Positions 3,904-7,106 of a stretch of DNA of 7,106 bases are shown piece after piece (position 1 is the first letter of the stretch; every line of letters starts with the position of its first letter). Origin of the DNA: Planctomycetaceae bacterium (GTDB lineage: Bacteria > Planctomycetota > Planctomycetia > Pirellulales > Thermoguttaceae); assembly GCA_031274045.1 (NCBI GenBank), contig JAISQS010000494.1, forward strand, positions 1-7,106, given 5' to 3'. Below the pieces are notes generated by a model. The model searched no databases and was not told where the DNA came from. It worked only from the letters and a program-made list of their open reading frames with translations. Position numbers and translations under genes: made by a program.

Positions 3904-6782
3904 TATTGTTTGACAAAAATCGGCAGGCATTGGATGTAAGAAGTTTGGTTTGTGTTTATTTGAATTGTTGATTGTGCAATGTTACCAATCTTGATGGGCA
4001 AAACAGTATTAACGGCTGGTTGCGATCTGAGAATATAAACATCGCCGGCTTCGGGGATTTGTTGTGATTTTGTGAGGCAACTCCATTCGCCTTCTTTGTT
4101 CACCAGGATTCCGATCCATTTGAGGTTTGGCGGAGTATTTTTGAGAGAGTCTCTGAAACTCGAATGTTCCTTTTTCACTTTCTCCGCAAGCGACTTTATG
4201 TCAGGTATTCTTCTCAACGCTGTCGCGGCTAGATTGCGTTGCGGTATTGTATTTCTTGAGCTAACATCCATCCAATTTGTATTGACCACATCAACATCAC
4301 TCGACGTAACTATCTCATGGCATCGTTTGAATTGAGCTGCGAAAATCGGATCAGAGGCGGACATGTCGGTTATAAACGAATCCAATAAAGCACATTTAAG
4401 TATCGGATCGAGTCCGTTTGTATTCGTGATTTCTTGCATGAGATCGCATACAACTTCGGCTGCGTTGTTGTTAATATTGTCGAGCTTTTTCAACGCCTCA
4501 ACAGAAAATTGATATTGGTTGACGGATAGTTCGCGGCTTTTATTTAAGTCGTCTTCTGTGACCAACACGTTCTTTTGATCGGAACGGAAACTTGTAATGT
4601 ATGCGTAGCTTTCGCCTGATTTTTCAGGTTTTTTGGTCAAATAGTACCATCGTTGATCGCTGTCAACATACGGAAACACTTCTCTTTGCAATAAGATTTT
4701 TAGGAGTTGTTCTGTTGTTTTGAAGTTGTTGTGTGTGTGCGGTTTTATTTCTGATAATTTTTTTAATTCGGCTTCTTTGTCGGCGAGTTGCAATGACGAA
4801 CCGGAAATTTTGGACAATAAATTTTTTAATATTTTCAACATATCCGGCACTCTTGATTTTAACTTGTCAATATCATCCAAATATTCCGCATACGTTTCCG
4901 CCAGTTCATTGAGATCGGCGACAACTCCCTTAACCGCGTCAAATTCAGCCGCAACCTCACCGGCATCCGAAGCCGCTTGATGATCAGCATGACGCGACAC
5001 AAAAGCCTCCAATGTAGATTTATACGAAGCCCAATTTATTGACGCGAGCATTTTTTGGAAAGCGTCGTTTTGTTCCGCTTCTTTATCAACTTTCAATTTG
5101 TATTGATTGATTGCGGCTAGGAAAATTTTTAGTTCATCTTTCATTTGTTGGGAGATGTCGTCGTGTTGTTGCAGTATTCTGATTTTTGCTATTACTTCTT
5201 CAAGTTGTATACGTTTTTCGTTTGCTGATATTGTGTCGTTTTTGCGCAACGAATTAAATTTATCTTTTGCTTGTCTGATTTCGGCGTGATATTTTGAGTC
5301 GAATTCTTGCAGCAATGTTTGATGTATTTTCGTAAACTTTTCTTGTAATTCGGTGATGCGATTTTTTTCTTTTTGTGTTCGTGCGATATTTTCTGCTTGT
5401 TTTATTGTTGTTTGGATTTCTTCTAATTTTATTTTGTCAAATTTTTCTTGGGAGTTTAGATCGTTCTCAATTTGCTTTTGATAACGGTCAAAATCGTCTG
5501 CCCGTTTCTTGTCAACTTCGTGCAGTTGTTGCAGCCGTTTTACGGCAAGTGCGATTTGCTCTTCTTTCAATAAACTCTTTTTGGATTCGATTTGTTGGAT
5601 TGCGTTAGGTATTTCATCTAACAGTTTTTCGTCTTCAATTTTTTGCAAATTCGCCAATGTTTCTTGGATGCGTTTCTCGTAATTTTGCAGACTCCATCCC
5701 CATGCAAACAGACTTCCAAAGAACACGCAGACGCATAATATTGTAGCCGCGATAATTCTTACTATAAATTTTTGGCGTTGTTCGTGCGATAGAATTGTTG
5801 ATCTGTAAAGCTCTTCCAAATCGGCAGGAATCTCAATTTCTGATTGCCTCGCAACATTGGTCAAAGCGTCGTAAAGATGTTTTAAAACCGGCACAAGACT
5901 CTCCGCCTCAATAGCCTTCTCCAACTCCGCCGCGCAACGATTAAACACTCCTTGATATTCGTTGCGTTTTTGCGTTTCACTGAGCCATGTGATTGCCGGA
6001 CGAATTGTGTGTTGAATCAGCAGCGGCATTGACATTGAGTTATTTGACAGAATTGATTGCATTGATTTATAGATTCCAACCGCGTCGGGATAAGAAGATA
6101 TTGCGTAATATTTCATTAGCGAATCCGCGTAATTTTGCAAGACTGCCGCGCAAAGTTTCTGCCGCAATAACGACGGCGGAGGTATAATCCAATCAGAAGA
6201 ACTCAATTCAGCATAAAGATTACTGATCTTTGCTTTATTTTGAGATTCGATTGCGTTTTGAACGTCATTTTCGAGTTGTTTTATTCGTGCCTTCTCAAAT
6301 TTTTCTTGATCTTCTTGCCAAAATAAATTTTCGGGATCCGCTTTCGCAATCGCTCTTATTACCGACAAACGCTCGCTAATCGGCGAACCATTCAGCGCAT
6401 ACAAACGATGCCATCGCAACAACGGCTCAAGCGGCGATATCTTAAAATAAGCATCATTCAACTCCTTCGATTGCTCAACCTGAAGGAACGGAGGAACACC
6501 AAAACCAAGCGTCGATACAATATCAATCCACGCGTCCCGCTCTGCAAAATCAAGAGAAGTAATCATCTCCGGCAGGTTCGGTTTCATCTCCGACAAACGT
6601 ATACATTCGGCAGTATTTCCGCTGCGAAGATGTTGGATACATTGTGTCATCCGGCGGTTGAATTCTGCACACGCATCGGCATAATCGCGCGCATATTGAC
6701 GTATCTGATCCGGCGGAACCGAATCAGGTTGTAGCATTGTCGTCTTAATATTTTCTACCAATATTTGGATATTACTTATCAT
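3903..6782 (-). CDS. Large single-pass membrane protein with a long coiled coil, function unknown
   Basis: I do not recognise the family of this 959-residue protein. Residues 1-337 are soluble and mostly helical, with conspicuous aromatic segments such as LEPLLRWHRLYALNG (118-132) and DPENLFWQEDQEKFEKAR (149-166). One membrane helix lies at about 339-362 (IVRIIAATILCVCVFFGSLFAWGW). Residues 366-570 are Lys/Glu/Gln-rich with heptad-like spacing, a long coiled coil. Residues 580-690 continue helical. The last 270 residues look mixed, with a short beta-type stretch near the end (WIGILVNKEGEWSCL at 889-903). Without a signal peptide, the N-terminal third should be cytoplasmic and the coiled coil periplasmic. 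The first start follows an in-frame TAA at 6791-6789. Met16 is an alternative. It precedes the GYF-protease gene on the same strand and shares its topology, suggesting a scaffold or sensor partner. It could equally be a structural envelope protein. Confidence 0.85.
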   Translation of the reverse strand: MISNIQILVENIKTTMLQPDSVPPDQIRQYARDYADACAEFNRRMTQCIQHLRSGNTAECIRLSEMKPNLPEMITSLDFAERDAWIDIVSTLGFGVPPFLQVEQSKELNDAYFKISPLEPLLRWHRLYALNGSPISERLSVIRAIAKADPENLFWQEDQEKFEKARIKQLENDVQNAIESQNKAKISNLYAELSSSDWIIPPPSLLRQKLCAAVLQNYADSLMKYYAISSYPDAVGIYKSMQSILSNNSMSMPLLIQHTIRPAITWLSETQKRNEYQGVFNRCAAELEKAIEAESLVPVLKHLYDALTNVARQSEIEIPADLEELYRSTILSHEQRQKFIVRIIAATILCVCVFFGSLFAWGWSLQNYEKRIQETLANLQKIEDEKLLDEIPNAIQQIESKKSLLKEEQIALAVKRLQQLHEVDKKRADDFDRYQKQIENDLNSQEKFDKIKLEEIQTTIKQAENIARTQKEKNRITELQEKFTKIHQTLLQEFDSKYHAEIRQAKDKFNSLRKNDTISANEKRIQLEEVIAKIRILQQHDDISQQMKDELKIFLAAINQYKLKVDKEAEQNDAFQKMLASINWASYKSTLEAFVSRHADHQAASDAGEVAAEFDAVKGVVADLNELAETYAEYLDDIDKLKSRVPDMLKILKNLLSKISGSSLQLADKEAELKKLSEIKPHTHNNFKTTEQLLKILLQREVFPYVDSDQRWYYLTKKPEKSGESYAYITSFRSDQKNVLVTEDDLNKSRELSVNQYQFSVEALKKLDNINNNAAEVVCDLMQEITNTNGLDPILKCALLDSFITDMSASDPIFAAQFKRCHEIVTSSDVDVVNTNWMDVSSRNTIPQRNLAATALRRIPDIKSLAEKVKKEHSSFRDSLKNTPPNLKWIGILVNKEGEWSCLTKSQQIPEAGDVYILRSQPAVNTVLPIKIGNIAQSTIQINTNQTSYIQCLPIFVKQ

Positions 6783-6797
6783 TTTGCGTTACGTCAA
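6769..6797 (-). promoter_or_regulatory. Candidate sigma-70-like promoter overlapping the annotated start of the 959-codon gene
   Basis: On the - strand, TTGACG (6797-6792) and TAATAT (6774-6769) are separated by exactly 17 nt, close to the classical consensus. The ATG at 6782-6780 falls inside the spacer. If this promoter is used, the transcript would begin near 6762 and translation would start at Met16 (6737-6735), giving a 944-residue protein. In AT-rich intergenic sequence such matches also occur by chance. Confidence 0.3.
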
Positions 6798-6897
6798 TTT
6801 TAAATTACAACTTTTGCGAATGCCGTAAGCTGACTGAACTTAATCAAAACTTACTCGCTCAAAAAATGTTAATTTGTCATTCGCGTTATAGGGTTGG

Positions 6898-7005
6898 TAA
6901 AAATTTCCTGATTATTTCGGATTTTGTGGGGAGGGTACATTGTATCTTTTATTCGCTGTATCAACGCCCTGAAAGGGCAACAAGCTCATAGCGTAGGGCA
7001 ACGCC
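6898..7005 (-). repeat. Dispersed palindromic repeat, right copy (inverted relative to 1-122)
   Basis: Read on the - strand from 7005, this matches the left-end repeat. The core 7005-6958 differs only in its 6-nt spacer. The outer part contains CAGCGAATAAAAGATACAATGTA, CCCCACAAAA and CGAAATAATCAGGAAATTT, alignable with 59-121 of the left copy with small gaps. The hairpins GGGC-AAC-GCCC (6996-7006) and GCCCT-GAA-AGGGC, read on + at 6967-6978, are intact. The repeat ends about 115 bp upstream of the 959-codon gene, in the same orientation to that gene as the left copy has to the HPt gene. It lacks the 13-bp tandem duplication. Confidence 0.85.
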
Positions 7006-7106
7006 CTTGTTATACCACACATCTTTTCTGGACTATCATTTATTTTTACGTTGATACCATGTATCGTTGTACTTGCGTGTTCGGTTTGGATTGGAACAAC
7101 ACCGGA
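6912..7106 (-). other. Possible 3' end of a gene entering from the right edge, ending inside the repeat
   Basis: One - strand frame is open from the window edge to a TAA at 6914-6912, giving 64 codons. Its first part reads like ordinary protein (SGVVPIQTEHASTTIHGINV). Its second part is translated repeat (RALPYAMSLLPFQGVDTANK). If real, the repeat has supplied the C-terminus of the upstream gene's product. Two other - strand frames are also open for roughly 20 codons from the edge, and a + strand frame is open outward, so coding direction in 7006-7106 cannot be settled from 100 bp. Confidence 0.25.

Noticed and set aside
6408..6734. 108-codon + strand frame antisense to the 959-codon gene
   Set aside because: It is very Arg-rich with no domain and is a shadow of the long - strand frame.
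1..7106. CRISPR array
   Set aside because: The repeats seen are inverted and singly placed. There is no series of equal repeats with regular spacers and no cas gene.
1..7106. tRNA or rRNA genes
   Set aside because: No cloverleaf with the conserved GTTCGAATC-type T-arm and no rRNA-like conserved stretches were seen on either strand.

Overview
The window looks like an AT-rich chromosomal segment from a bacterium, most likely a member of Planctomycetota or a related lineage. Three things suggest this: a protein with two GYF_2-type (DUF4339-like) domains fused to a membrane-anchored serine protease, no convincing Shine-Dalgarno sequence upstream of any gene, and long intergenic spaces full of dispersed fold-back repeats. 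This is a lineage guess from style and domain content, not a marker-gene identification.

Layout from left to right. Positions 1-122 hold a roughly 110-bp repeat whose mirror copy closes the window at 6898-7005. A small + strand gene (213-518) encodes a stand-alone histidine phosphotransfer (HPt) protein. A 30-codon ORF (511-603) overlaps its stop codon and ends exactly where a 95-bp fold-back repeat begins (603-697). A second small ORF that predicts one membrane helix follows (713-808). Convergent with these, on the - strand, is apt (813-1334), a clear adenine phosphoribosyltransferase. The 554 bp between apt and the next gene (1335-1888) hold no credible gene but contain two structured segments (1364-1457 and about 1555-1740).

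The right half is dominated by two large - strand genes. Transcription would run first through 6782-3903, a 959-residue protein of unknown function with one central membrane helix and a long coiled coil. It would then reach 3553-1889, a 554-residue protein with two GYF domains, a membrane helix, a trypsin/HtrA-like protease with an intact catalytic triad, and a helical tail. Both predict as single-pass inner-membrane proteins with a cytoplasmic N-terminus and a large periplasmic C-terminus, so they could work together at the membrane. The 349 bp between them is almost entirely a large imperfect palindrome (3602-3887), with arms of about 120 nt that include a perfect 20-bp inverted repeat.

The strongest candidates for something undescribed are the protease and coiled-coil membrane pair, the large palindrome between them, and the paired inward-facing repeats, each lying about 90-115 bp upstream of a gene. 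No CRISPR array, tRNA, rRNA, transposase or integrase is visible.
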